Positions 13,514 to 24,071 of a stretch of 38,894 bases of DNA are shown piece by piece. The position numbers and the translations under genes were made by a program. The notes under the pieces are model-generated. The model saw only the letters and a list, made by a program, of their open reading frames with translations, did not search any database and was not told the DNA's origin. Numbering within the stretch: position 1 is the first letter of the stretch; each line of letters opens with the position of its first letter. This DNA is from Saccoglossus kowalevskii (lineage: Eukaryota > Hemichordata > Enteropneusta > Harrimaniidae): the NCBI RefSeq assembly GCF_000003605.2, contig NW_003119924.1:136613-175506 (forward strand). The letters run 5' to 3'.

Positions 13514-13555
13514 CTCTATCCATGGAGCTAAAAAAGGGGGGCTCCATGTTCTATC
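13514..13555. mobile_element. mini-palindrome C nested in a half element
   Basis: The 28-bp element at 13521-13548 has perfect 8-bp arms (CATGGAGC) and a 12-base loop. It is flanked by CTCTATC (13514-13520) and TTCTATC (13549-13555), a 7-bp duplication with one mismatch. The left flank belongs to CACAGTCTCTCTATC (13506-13520), the left arm type of elements A, D and G, so C appears to have landed in an older relative. Confidence 0.65.
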
Positions 13556-13684
13556 CCTGGTCTGGAAACGATTGGCAGTCTATTGTCCCAGGGCTGGTTG
13601 CGGGTAAATAAACCGTTCGCACCTTGGACAAGAAATAGCCACGAAGTTGAGAGTACGCTAACACAACTGCAAACAGAACTGTTA

Positions 13685-13730
13685 CCGTGATCACAGTCCC
13701 TCTATCATGATAGAGGGACTGTGCCGTGAT
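13685..13730. mobile_element. mini-palindrome D with 7-bp target duplication
   Basis: The 32-bp sequence at 13692-13723 is a perfect palindrome with no loop (arm CACAGTCCCTCTATCA). CCGTGAT lies directly on both sides (13685-13691, 13724-13730). Arms match element A almost exactly. A perfect long palindrome is normally unstable, so its survival suggests recent insertion. Confidence 0.85.
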
Positions 13731-14116
13731 TTATCAAAATACGAACATCTGAGTCCCAGGGGGGCTGTGGTTTAAGCTATCCAATAAATGAAAAACATCG
13801 ATCTTTCTAAAACACATGACCAATAAAAGGGGATAGACGATCAAGGTTGTTAGAACTGTTCCAAGTTGCGATCCTTGAAACCTCAAATTTAGGTGCGATA
13901 TTCACGAATAATAATGTCAATATGCCACTATTGAAAGACTTGCCGGCTAATGAATTGTGTTGATCTTTTAAATCTATATAAAGTATCAAAATATATAGTC
14001 CTTTTCGGTTTAAAAACTAGAATATGCAGGGAACAATGAATCGATCGATAGGTCTGCTATCAAGAGACTATGCTTCGCGGAAAGTCATACCCCGGGCTGT
14101 CCGAGCACTGAGGGTA

Positions 14117-14146
14117 ATTCACACCTTAGACAATAGCCGTTGCCAG
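14117..14146 (+). repeat. dispersed 30-bp repeat, copy 2
   Basis: Reads ATTCACACCTTAGACAATAG then CCGTTGCCAG, differing from the 12723 copy at a few positions. It is followed within 5 bp by an isolated right-hand arm of the CACAG mini-palindrome type (14151-14167). Confidence 0.6.
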
Positions 14147-14150
14147 ACCG

Positions 14151-14167
14151 GGGATAGAGGGACTGTG
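14151..14167. mobile_element. solitary right arm of a CACAG-type mini-palindrome
   Basis: GGGATAGAGGGACTGTG matches the right arm of elements A and D, but no matching left arm or flanking direct repeat was found. It is probably a half element left by deletion. Confidence 0.45.
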
Positions 14168-14665
14168 CACACAAGCGTGCCGACACCGGGGATCGGATTA
14201 AGTGGGGAAAATCATCTGGTCAGAGCAAAGACACCCAATCTATGCGGTTTCGTTTGTCATCAACCACACAAAGTGACAGTTGTATTATTACGTCATCACA
14301 GAGATGCCGACGTCCTCGTCACACCGCGTCCTGACCGACAAAAGCATCGCCTAGTCAAAATCCCCTAATGTTCTACTGATTAACTTTGAGGTGAATATAA
14401 GCAAGATAATTAATGTGATCAACAACATAAACAAGTACGTAGAGCATTATTATGAGTGTGACCTTTAAAAGAACCCAACCCCTCATTCACAAAGTGTCAA
14501 TCCCATTGTTTCAGGATAGACTCAATGGCCCCTTCATACAATTTTGAGAGAACTTCACAGTAGTCGAACTGCGCCATGTTCAATCCACGGTTAATAAAAA
14601 AAGAGTCCACAAAACTACATAACGCGTGAATGTGACACTTAGCGACGATTCAATTTAAATCGTTA

Positions 14666-14708
14666 GTTAGCCCATGGAACCATTGGGTTTATAGTTCCAT
14701 GGTTAGCC
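14666..14708. mobile_element. mini-palindrome E with 7-bp target duplication
   Basis: The 29-bp element at 14673-14701 starts CATGGAAC and ends GTTCCATG, with a 13-base loop. GTTAGCC flanks it exactly (14666-14672, 14702-14708). The arms and the inner TATA next to the right arm are shared with element F at 15814. Confidence 0.8.
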
Positions 14709-14921
14709 CATGAAGCTAAATAGCAAAATGTTCACGGGCTTACCACGGAGAAGCTAAGAGATATGTACCTGAGCATATACACATGCGCTAACCTCGGCCA
14801 TACTGCTGGCATGACACGTGTGCAGATAAAATCTCTTTTCTACCTCCATGGATGAGGTTGGTTGAGAATGCTCGCGACCGGATAACTAGAAACACAGTCC
14901 AATAAATCACTGAACTAAACA

Positions 14922-15015
14922 GCTGTGAATATTTCTTATAGTTATACTTTAATCGCATGGCTAAATTTATTTTGAATTGAGCGATACGATTAAAAGTATA
15001 AGAAATATTCACAGC
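14922..15015. repeat. 94-bp foldback sequence
   Basis: The left arm starts GCTGTGAATATTTCTTAT and runs to about 14954. The right arm, ending at 15015, is its inverse with a 3-bp indel. Arms are about 30 bp and the loop about 35 bp. No flanking direct repeat was seen, so insertion by transposition is not demonstrated. A small foldback MITE is the likeliest explanation. Confidence 0.75.
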
Positions 15016-15806
15016 CTCTTTTGACCACACAATTTGACCACTCCCGAACTTCACGCAAAGCGACTACACGCGTGCCATGTTACACATACATGTACTAGTT
15101 TACAACTGATATTGAATTGACGGTTTTATATTGCTTGCAAAGTACCCCTACTTGATATTAATTCTGAAATATATGGCCGTCGTTGGAACACGAGCATTGG
15201 AATCCAAACAGCGGAAATTGTGTTTTTAGACTAATGCTGGCCAAATACCAAAGTTGGCCGCTAAACTGTTGTTCGTCCCCTCGCAGATAACACTCAATCA
15301 GAGTGGGTTAATAATAGACAACGGACAATTAACGCGTGCTTCCACAAGTCATGGGGGTAGCATGCAAACAGGAGTAGTATTCTGTTCGTTCGTTGATAAA
15401 GTCAATATTGACTATTTTACATGCATAAAGATGTCCAATTTACTCTTCGTGTGTAATTTAAGTTTTGAAATGTAACAGTACTTTAGGCCGGTGGCCATAT
15501 AGTGCGGAATAAAGAAAATAAAAAAAAATAAAATAAAATAAAAAAAAAATACTCTTCGTACGTCGTATATAGCTCAGCGCTAACTATACACCCTATATTA
15601 ATCTAAAATTTGTCCTGCAACTTCGATACATATTACTGAATACCGTGCTGTTACAAACCTGACACCCGTGTCACATTCCGGGTAGCACTAAACCTCGAAT
15701 AACAATATATTCATTTTCTATTTCTATCTGAGTCAGAACCCACTGCTACCGTGTTCTCACTAGAACAGGTAAATTTCGCCCGGTAATTAAAATTAAGGAT
15801 TACTTA
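15016..15806. other. gene-poor DNA with A-rich tract
   Basis: The only clear feature is an A-rich stretch with AAAAT units at about 15513-15550. No supported exon. Confidence 0.5.
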
Positions 15807-15840
15807 GTCTTACCATGGAACTATAGTTCCATGGTCTTAC
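15807..15840. mobile_element. mini-palindrome F with 7-bp target duplication
   Basis: The 20-bp perfect palindrome at 15814-15833 (CATGGAACTATAGTTCCATG) is flanked by GTCTTAC on both sides (15807-15813, 15834-15840). It is element E without most of its loop, which makes it one of the smallest insertions with a target duplication one could recognise. Confidence 0.8.
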
Positions 15841-18800
15841 GTTCACATCAGTAAGACGCGTAAATATGTGCACAACCATTTATGGTACAAACTTATAGAT
15901 AGGCAATCTATTTTTGTCGTTTATGCAATCATTCAAGCATTTTTTAGGGCTTATGATTAAATCTTAACATATAGTTGACTGTGGTACTAGTACTTAAATT
16001 CGTTTTAGAGCGTGAATACACTTACAACTTGAACACCCTTGGCGAATGGTGGTCGGTGTTGCTACCGCTGTAGTTAAGCTCCTTTATGTCGTCATACCGT
16101 GCTCTCATCTATTTTTTCTCTTACATCAACGTAAGTTACGTCGGCATAAATGAATAAAAAGAACAGATGTGAATACGGCATGCGTTGTAAAAAGCGAACG
16201 AGAACTCCGTTTAGAACTGAGGTAATATCTCAAGAGTAATACTGCGTCACTCATATCGATCATCGCAGCACGCGATCCGATTATACAGTCAATTCAATCC
16301 CAATGAGCTATCTGATTACGCGTTCAAGCTACACAAACATTCATTGTCCGAGTTGCGAATAATACGCGTAATGAGTGCCGTCTATTGTTGCCGCCCGTAG
16401 GGGTGTAAACAGGCCTTAAGTAAGCATCTTTAATAATGCTTTATTTGTGTTGTAGTGGCGGTAAACCATATTGTCATCGTCGTAGAGCCATAGACTCTCA
16501 GTTGATGTTAGAACTATGGAAGAAAAGTCTATTTTTAACTCCATGGCAGAACCAGGTCACGACAGTAAAATCTGACCGCTGAAAGAACAGACTGGCAACG
16601 GTTATTGTCTTATGTGTGATTTGTCTGTAGAATTCGTTGCTGGTAGTTAATTACGACCTCAGGCCACATTACCCGAAGATTTCCGGACGTACTTTTTTGT
16701 TGCGCGAAACGCGCAGCTGCATACATGCAGCTATAACCAGAAATGAAATCTGTAAGCATCAATTTTTCGAAAGCTGTTGTTTCTGTTCAAATTGGTTTTC
16801 TCCGATTGTGTAGGTTAATTCTGGGCAAAATGACACCCATGAAACAAAGGGTCCGTATTTTGCAATGGGTCATGATAGAAGATTCAATGCATGGAAATAC
16901 ATCTAATGCTATATTTAAAAAAAAAAAGCGTGAACACAATTTTATTGTGTATGTGAAAATAATCCAACTGCCTCTCAATTGAAACGATCAAATGAAATGT
17001 TTCAAAAGTCAATTTTGCTCACTACTTGAACCTCTTTTCATTACAATCTTTATATAATAGCTAATATTTGAACTGGTGTTCAGCGTGGAAGTTAGTAATT
17101 ACGTGTCATTCGATTTTCTCAATTATCAATATTTCGAGATTCAGATTTTGTCGGTGTATGCGTATTATTCTGTTGTGTATATGAATATTGGATGCTCGAT
17201 AAGCACGCCGTAGTTTAGACTGACGGGACTATTTTTTTGTTTTGTGAAAAAATGGTGAATTTGTGTTGTTTTTAGTGTAGTCAGAAAGACCCGTTTCTTT
17301 CACGTACTGAACAGTATTCACTTCAGTCTGTTGGTGCAGCGTCGTAATCTAATACATGTAATTTAACGTGGCTGAGGGGACGAGGTATAACCAACTTACA
17401 TTTTTAAACAGCGCCATTTGTTTGTAAACTTCCAAGTTTGTGGTATTCTAACCAAGCTCATATTTTTGAACCAGTTTAGTGTGACAATCCTCCTTTTTAG
17501 ATTTTGTGACCGCCCCATCTGATGTGTCATTTTACTAATTAATTTCATAACTTAATCACTAAAATAACTTAATTCGACCGCACCAGAAAGCAGCGAATTG
17601 GTTGAGTATAACTCTATGACACCATGCAGTTAAAACATATATATATGTATATATATATACTATGAATTCCAACTACTAGTACTAACCAGTGTGGTAGGAA
17701 TTAATGAAGTCATTGCGCACAATCAACAGGTGGTCGTCGTCCATACCTGACTCACAGCTAACTACGTCGAAACTTTGTCAGTGTGGCGTTTTTAAGTGAT
17801 GATCTCTATAATATATTGTTAGTTCAAATTAAGGGATCATGTGATTGTTTAGTAAAACTAAAACCACTAAAAGATGCTCCGAACTAAAAGTTTGTCACAT
17901 GCGAAGGAAGAATCAAAACTTGCCACCAATTCTGCACCAATGCACAGGAAACAATGTATTGTCCAAAACAGCGTAATTCGTCACTGAATGTCACCTATGG
18001 ATGTTTGAATTGACTGTTGAAAACGTGTTATTTCACACTTTCAACGTTAGTAAAACACACGGTGTGTGTGCGAAATAATATAAACTAGTCATGGCAAACT
18101 TTGGACGCACAGTAACACTCATTTAATTCGTCGTGTACATGAATCTATGTTATACTTGGATTGAAAAACCAAACAAAACAAACAAACACATATTGTTATC
18201 GTTTTGTCATTTGTCGACGTCTATCTATATATCTGTACCGTTAGGTATGATATGCATGAGATGGGGTTATATAGATATGGCTTCGTTGTCCAACGAAATG
18301 TCTTTAGTAAGATGTTGAATTCATTACTAGTAGTAAGGTTATTTTGAAGTATGCTTAAAACAAATTTTCCCCAGCGAACTAGTCACAGAAAAAAACCGCA
18401 AAAACTGAAGAAATATAATATACATATAATGGTACAATTATATTTAATAACCAATCGTCTAGACATACTGTATACTGCGTGAAAATAAACCGACGACCGA
18501 AACGTCCGGCATGAAAAATGACACTGCCGGGATGTCATGCCTTCGGAGTTTTTCCCGAACACAACCACTAGGTTTGCAGACGGACTAGACTACTAGTAAG
18601 TGTTTTCATTCTTGTGGTAGCTAAAGTCAACACCGGGATATAATTTAGTGTCTTGTAATCTCCGCATGTATCCTGGTTGTGAGAGCCGGCTCTGAAAATA
18701 GTAGAGCCACTTTCACGCCAAGTGCGTATATGATGTTACGAAGTAGTAGTAAATGAACAACTTATAAACACGCCACGATGTTAATACCCAATCCTGTATT

Positions 18801-19730
18801 CTAGTTATTTTATCACTCCATCAGTTCGCGACAATTTTCTTCTCATTAACTGCGCCAGTTTTACTAATACTGTAAAGTACTTTATTGTCGCTCAAGGACC
18901 CGGATGTTGAATCAGCCTGAATATAAAATCACTTTTGTTCTCATATTTTACATATTCAACCCAAAAATAAGTGAAAATAAACTTTATGTGTCTTTTCAGC
19001 GAAAATTAATTCCAGCTAAATGAAAATTATTATAGTAATTGCGGTAATTATAGAATATTCATACTAGTCCCGTATGTATTCGACTGGAAAGACATCTGTA
19101 ACCTATGATCACGCCCTATCAATGGTTAAGCAATCAATCATTTACACAACCGTCAAAAAAGCTGAGAATACGGGCGTTTACTATGTGACAGATGCTAAAT
19201 GTGAGTTTGATAACGGTATCCTGTTGTCCATGCGTTTTTTATTAAACTGTTCAATTCACCATGACCCTGAGCAAACCTTCAGATCTCACTCTCGAATTGA
19301 ACGGCTATTGGCATTCAAGTTTATAGAAAGAGTATACCAAAAATAATCAGCTTTTACTAAAGTTGATCGATCTTTTTTATTGGTTTTTTATGTACAATCA
19401 CGTGAATATGGAATAGTCATCCCGTTGTGTGTTACGATATCGAATATCGAGAATATTTGCCAAATATTATTCAAGAAATGTCATTTCCACAGGACACAAT
19501 TACCGGTAGTAGCATTCACTCTTCACAGTTTAGAAGAGGATTGATCTTTGAAATATATATATTTTCTTTCGTCTTTGAGATCTACATAATATCTTACATG
19601 AAATAAATATATTTTGCTAGATTTGGAGAATCGTACGCCTCTCATAATTGGTTGCACTAACAAAGATTGTTGTTACCTTGTTTAAAAGCCAACACGTGTC
19701 AACGCCGGTCAGATATATTCTGTTGACCTA
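15841..19730. other. gene-poor DNA, nothing recognised
   Basis: A third copy of the dispersed 30-bp repeat lies at 16592-16621 on the minus strand. An 18-bp palindrome AGCTGCATACATGCAGCT lies at 16715-16732, and an AT dinucleotide tract at about 17638-17660. An imperfect stem-loop occurs near 18680-18715. Open frames such as 19074-19346 (90 codons) show no recognisable protein. Confidence 0.5.
16592..16621 (-). repeat. dispersed 30-bp repeat, copy 3
   Basis: On the minus strand it reads AATCACACATAAGACAATAA then CCGTTGCCAG, clearly related to the copies at 12723 and 14117. Confidence 0.55.
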
Positions 19731-19746
19731 TCCGTATCGGTATCGG

Positions 19747-20708
19747 TGGTGGCGCTGTTTCAAGGTTCACCAAATTGTCGAACGTACTGTATGGAATAAT
19801 AATAACTTTATTGTTATCGAATCTCTGTTGAGATATAGATAAAATTACAATAAAGAATAAAATCATAATAATAAAAAGTAAAAACAGAAAATTCAAAACA
19901 ACAAGACAAAAGTAAAATAAGTACATTGCATAGATGGTAATATTACAATAAAATGTTATTTATTTATTTTATTTATTTTTTCATTTATTTTTTGTTGTTG
20001 ATAGTTCTGATATGAGACAGCTGGTAAATTTATTTATTCAACCTTTGCTCTTATTTGATTGTTACGTTTATTTTATTTGTTTTTTATTCATTCATTTAAA
20101 AGAATATTCAATATTTTGTTGGTGGTGATCTATAAAGGAAAATAAAACATTACGAAATCATGGCTAGTCACTTATCCTCGGGGGCCGAGCTACGTCACAG
20201 ACGTTCCACGTTGCTAAGACGCGCACCACTGTACCATGCATTTCTATGGCTCTGTGCGCGCTGCTGTCGAACGCCGGTCGAGCCGGTGAAAGTTCGAGAA
20301 AACAACACAAACTCAACTTTGAAGTAATCCTGAACAACCAAATTTATATATGTTACACGCGTAGGGCTAATCTTGTTACACTGTTCAGGGGAGTCTCAAC
20401 AACCATCCCGAAGTACCGTTTTCTGCAAGTTTTTGGCCATTGTTTTCACCGCGAGGGTTGCCAGGCGGTGAAAATGCCCGGATGTCCGCCCCCCGAGGAT
20501 AGTCGCTAACCTGCCACTCAGCAGCAAAACAAAGATAAAACCTCAAACTACAGTATATCCTAAACATCAATAAAATAAATCAAAATAGTACATACATACA
20601 ATAAACACAACAATCGAATAAAAACATTCAAGTATTCATGTTGTATTACAACTTAAAAACGGTTGGCAGTCTGGTGAACTTTAACAATAGGCTTCGAAAC
20701 AGCGCCAC
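19747..20708. repeat. inverted GGTGGCGCTGTTTC pair enclosing about 0.95 kb
   Basis: GGTGGCGCTGTTTC occurs at about 19747-19760 and as its inverse near 20694-20708. The interval holds an AT-rich stretch rich in TTTA and AATAA units (about 19855-20110) and the MITE at 20162-20512. The pair may mark the ends of a larger element into which the MITE inserted, or be two independent repeats. Confidence 0.3.
20162..20512. mobile_element. MITE with TATCCTCGGGGG inverted ends
   Basis: The left end GGCTAGTCACTTATCCTCGG and the right end, whose inverse reads GGTTAGCGACTATCCTCGGG, form imperfect terminal inverted repeats over about 25 bp. If the element starts at TATCCTC, it is flanked by GTCACT and GTCGCT, a possible 6-bp target duplication with one mismatch. 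The interior is GC- and CpG-rich compared with its surroundings. The overlapping frame at 20246-20509 has no recognisable protein. Confidence 0.6.
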
Positions 20709-22398
20709 CAATAGTGTAATAGTTCAAATAATATCACAGCAGTCTACGATCAAACCAGGACGATATGCCGGCATACAATCTAACAAAATACATTTATTTA
20801 ATAATAATATACAATGTAGTTCATAAACAATAAAAAAAAATGTCTCCCGGTAACACAGCCTACAATTTCAGATATGGCATAATAAATGGAATATATTCAC
20901 CTTAGGAACCATTGATAAATCGTTCCGACAAAATAGCGACAAAAATGCAACCATCATTTTCTTGATGAAAGTTCATATGCTCACAGTTACTTCGACTACA
21001 ATTTAACACAAAATGAATAACATGTTGGATATTTTTGTTAATGTATCAGCGCCTACATACGCTACCATGTGACGCCCAGAGTGAACGCTGCAAACATATA
21101 TCGTTGAGGGCAGAACACATGTACATGTACTGGAAGAAAATATCATAGTTCGACCGAAACGCGATACAGACTGGAACTCGAGCCTAAGTAGAAGGCCCAC
21201 CCCCCTTAAAAAACAAAAACAAAAAACAAACATATCAATAGAGCGTCATGTCATTTTGCATGAGGGGCGAAATCTGAAACTGATCTCCAAAATTTGTTTC
21301 GGGTTGGCGACCGCCCCCTCTGTTCCCTCAGATGCCGCCGCCACTGCATGCAAAACATGATATGGTTATGAACGGGTGCAATAGTGTATAAGCACAGTCT
21401 CTCTATCTATGATATATACTGTAGAGGAACTGTGATATAAGTTACTAATATACTACACCCTCGTGAAGTTCAATATCAGTACAATTGCATGGCCACGAGT
21501 AATTACAGCACGTCAACCGCGCTTGGAGTTAGCACCGACCTCGGACAACTAAACGAATATAATAGTTCCCTTTGTACTGACCTAACGTGTCCGACTGATT
21601 CAAGATGTGTTCGCATAAATGCGTACACGTATTTCGGAGGGGGGGGGGTTGTTTCCATTGTTTGCATGACATTTACACATTGAAGATATCTCAGGACAGG
21701 TGACCTAATGCTGAATAATGAAATCATGACAAGGTACGTGAGAGATTTTGACCAATTTTTGAATTGATATTAAAGTCACTTTAAATAAATGTATACGTGG
21801 TTTAGTATATTGTTTAGGGCCTAAGTTGATATACAGTGATACAAACTAAATTAATTGGCCAAATCTCCTTTCAGAAATTGACCACAAAACTCGTCGGGGA
21901 TCTCTTGTATTACTTATATACGGGTATGCGGGCAAGTTTTGGTAAAAATTAAGTCTTGAAAGGCCAAATTCCTCAAAAATCCACCCCTTGAAACATATTT
22001 TCATGAAAACAAAAACCTTTGAAACAAATTTTCAAGAAAAAAAAAATCGTTAAAACATAGCTCTGGTTCCTGACAATTTAAAAATTGGAACACATTGACC
22101 CATGCAGAAATTACACACTTCCTGAGTGCCTTGCGTATCCGTTGGTATGTAGTTCGAACCCATCCAAGAGCGTTGCTTCTAGCACTGTCATTTTATTTTC
22201 TGAAATTAAAGGTAACGTGACTTTGTTTCTAGATGGCTAAGGTAATCAGACAAATCTTCCTAGTACCTTCGCACTCCGAGTTCGGATGCAATGTCTGCAT
22301 ATTAACCGCCACATTTTAGGACAGAAGTCCGTAACGCCCGGCTGTTCAATTTCAATATACAAGGAGCGACATGACTGGGGAGGTTTTTTTTCCATAGT
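20709..22398. other. gene-poor DNA containing one mini-palindrome
   Basis: No supported exon. It contains mini-palindrome G (21386-21441) and a run of 10 G at about 21640-21649. Confidence 0.5.
21386..21441. mobile_element. mini-palindrome G with near-exact 7-bp target duplication
   Basis: The 42-bp element at 21393-21434 starts CACAGTCTCTCTATC and ends GTAGAGGAACTGTG. It is the same arm family as A and D but more diverged. Flanks are GTATAAG (21386-21392) and ATATAAG (21435-21441), matching at 6 of 7 positions. Decay of both arms and duplication suggests an older insertion. Confidence 0.65.
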
Positions 22399-22672
22399 TT
22401 AAAGGGCGGTGGTCATCGAGCCGCTCATGCGCGAGATATGGGTCCCATATAAACAAAGATGGCGACTTTGACTGTTGCGCAGACCATCGAGTACAAACTG
22501 AGACTTTACCAAGTTTTAATTAGATAATTTTTTGGGTGATTGGAAGGTATCGACGGGGTTACTTACGGTAATTAGTGCACGTCGCGCCCAGGTCAGCTCA
22601 TACTCGTGATTATGGGAAAATCAATGTTTATCAACACAGATATCGCACATGCGCTGCGCGACGACAATCGCC
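22399..22672. mobile_element. TTAA-flanked MITE, long form, right end damaged
   Basis: Starts TTAAAGGGCGGTGGTCATCG and shares its interior with the copy at 8905-9201, including AAAGATGGCGAC at 22455-22466 and GTCGCGCCCAGGTCA near 22580. The right end reads CGCGACGACAATCGCC and then diverges, so the terminal TTAA is lost. Confidence 0.8.
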
Positions 22673-24060
22673 AACGAGTATACTCATGCGCCGCTGTTTT
22701 GACACCCCTCCGTTTTCACTGTAGAGTCGATTATTCTGACACCCAATGTTAAGATTTTCGGCCATTTTAGCAAGATTTTGTTTTTTTGTTGCCACAAAAC
22801 GACAATTTCTGAACAAAAAGTGCCACCAACGTCGATATTGTGGGCCCAGTTTTGACAGGCTGCAGAGCAAACCCTCTTACGATAAAGATTTGTTACCACG
22901 AATTTGACGAGTTTTAGTCGGTTTTCTGCAAACCCATCACAGATTGTGTGCCTCATGGCGCACGTGTTTTACGTAACTTTTTTATATAGAACCACAATAG
23001 GCCAATGACCTGACCAAAAAGGTTGTTAACCAGTTGGGCTGTGAATCACAAAAGAAATCGGTCAGTAGTATATAGCGTATATTGAGATCATGGTGTCGAC
23101 AGATAGCGATACATTAGAACATGCAACACAGATATTAAAATCGAAATGCCAATCAAATTTTTAGCCAAGAAAAAATAAATCGTTAACTTCACCATAAGCG
23201 GGCGCACCTCAATTTGAAATACACATCAATAAATCAACGGATGTACGTCACTACGAAAGCGCCAATTAGTACTTTCATTCAACTCATGCATTTGAGTTCA
23301 CTCACGTCCATGCGACCCATTTTTTACGTCCGCACGACCCATTTCCCCATACTGCGATCCGCACTGACTCCACACGAGGTACTTGTACTTTTCGTAACCC
23401 CCCCCCCCCCCCACACACACACACTGACCTGGACTACACTAGCACACCTCACCGTTGAGGGCAGCACGGAAAATATCATAGCTCAGCCCTCAGAAAACTA
23501 ATAAGTCGTCTGAGCTCAGCCGATGCGGGATTGATACGGACTGGAACTCCAGTCTCCTTCTACTAAACTCTTCAACCTAATCCGTTACCCAGGACACATT
23601 AAATTAATGGTTCAAATCGTTAACCTGAAATCTTAAATCTCAAATTTCTTTTTAGGGATTGCATTTGAGCTAGAAATTCCGAGTTTGAACCCAACGGATC
23701 CGTTGTACATCGTGGCCATTTCACAATGTAATCTCATCTTTACAATTAATTAAATACAAATTTAGTATATTAGTCTTATTTTTGACTCGTTGTTAACATA
23801 ACTCTGTACTATGGTATTGGTGATATATGAATTGGGTGCCATAGGATGGTACTTGATGGCCAACCAACCTAATTAAATATGTATTTTGCATTGTACGAGT
23901 GCAAACTAAGTTATGAGGAAATTAAGATATTAGTACCAGCTGTTTTATACGCATGAGCATTGGCCGATCCTGTCAAAATCTCGTCATCTGTTTTGGGGCG
24001 TGTCTAACGATGTGAAATTGCTTCAGCCATTGGGTAACGGAATTAACTGGTGTCGGTGTG
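22673..24060. other. gene-poor DNA, nothing recognised
   Basis: Two overlapping minus-strand frames at 22631-22956 (79 and 90 codons) lack recognisable content. A (C)15(AC)6 tract lies at about 23398-23424. A 14-bp palindrome CAACGGATCCGTTG at 23692-23705 has no flanking duplication. Confidence 0.5.
23398..23424. repeat. poly-C plus (AC)n microsatellite
   Basis: About 15 C residues followed directly by six AC units. Such homopolymer lengths are unreliable in assemblies. Confidence 0.9.
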
Positions 24061-24071
24061 AAAACCGCTTT

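Noticed and set aside
14024-14368. 114-codon plus-strand frame
   Set aside because: It covers a dispersed 30-bp repeat and a mini-palindrome arm. No recognisable domain.
16715-16732. Palindrome AGCTGCATACATGCAGCT as another mini-element
   Set aside because: No flanking duplication and no CA/TG boundary that yields one.
22148-22165. tRNA B-box-like GTTCGAACCC
   Set aside because: No A box or cloverleaf could be fitted around it.
23692-23705. Palindrome CAACGGATCCGTTG as another mini-element
   Set aside because: It starts CA and ends TG but has no 7-bp flanking direct repeat.
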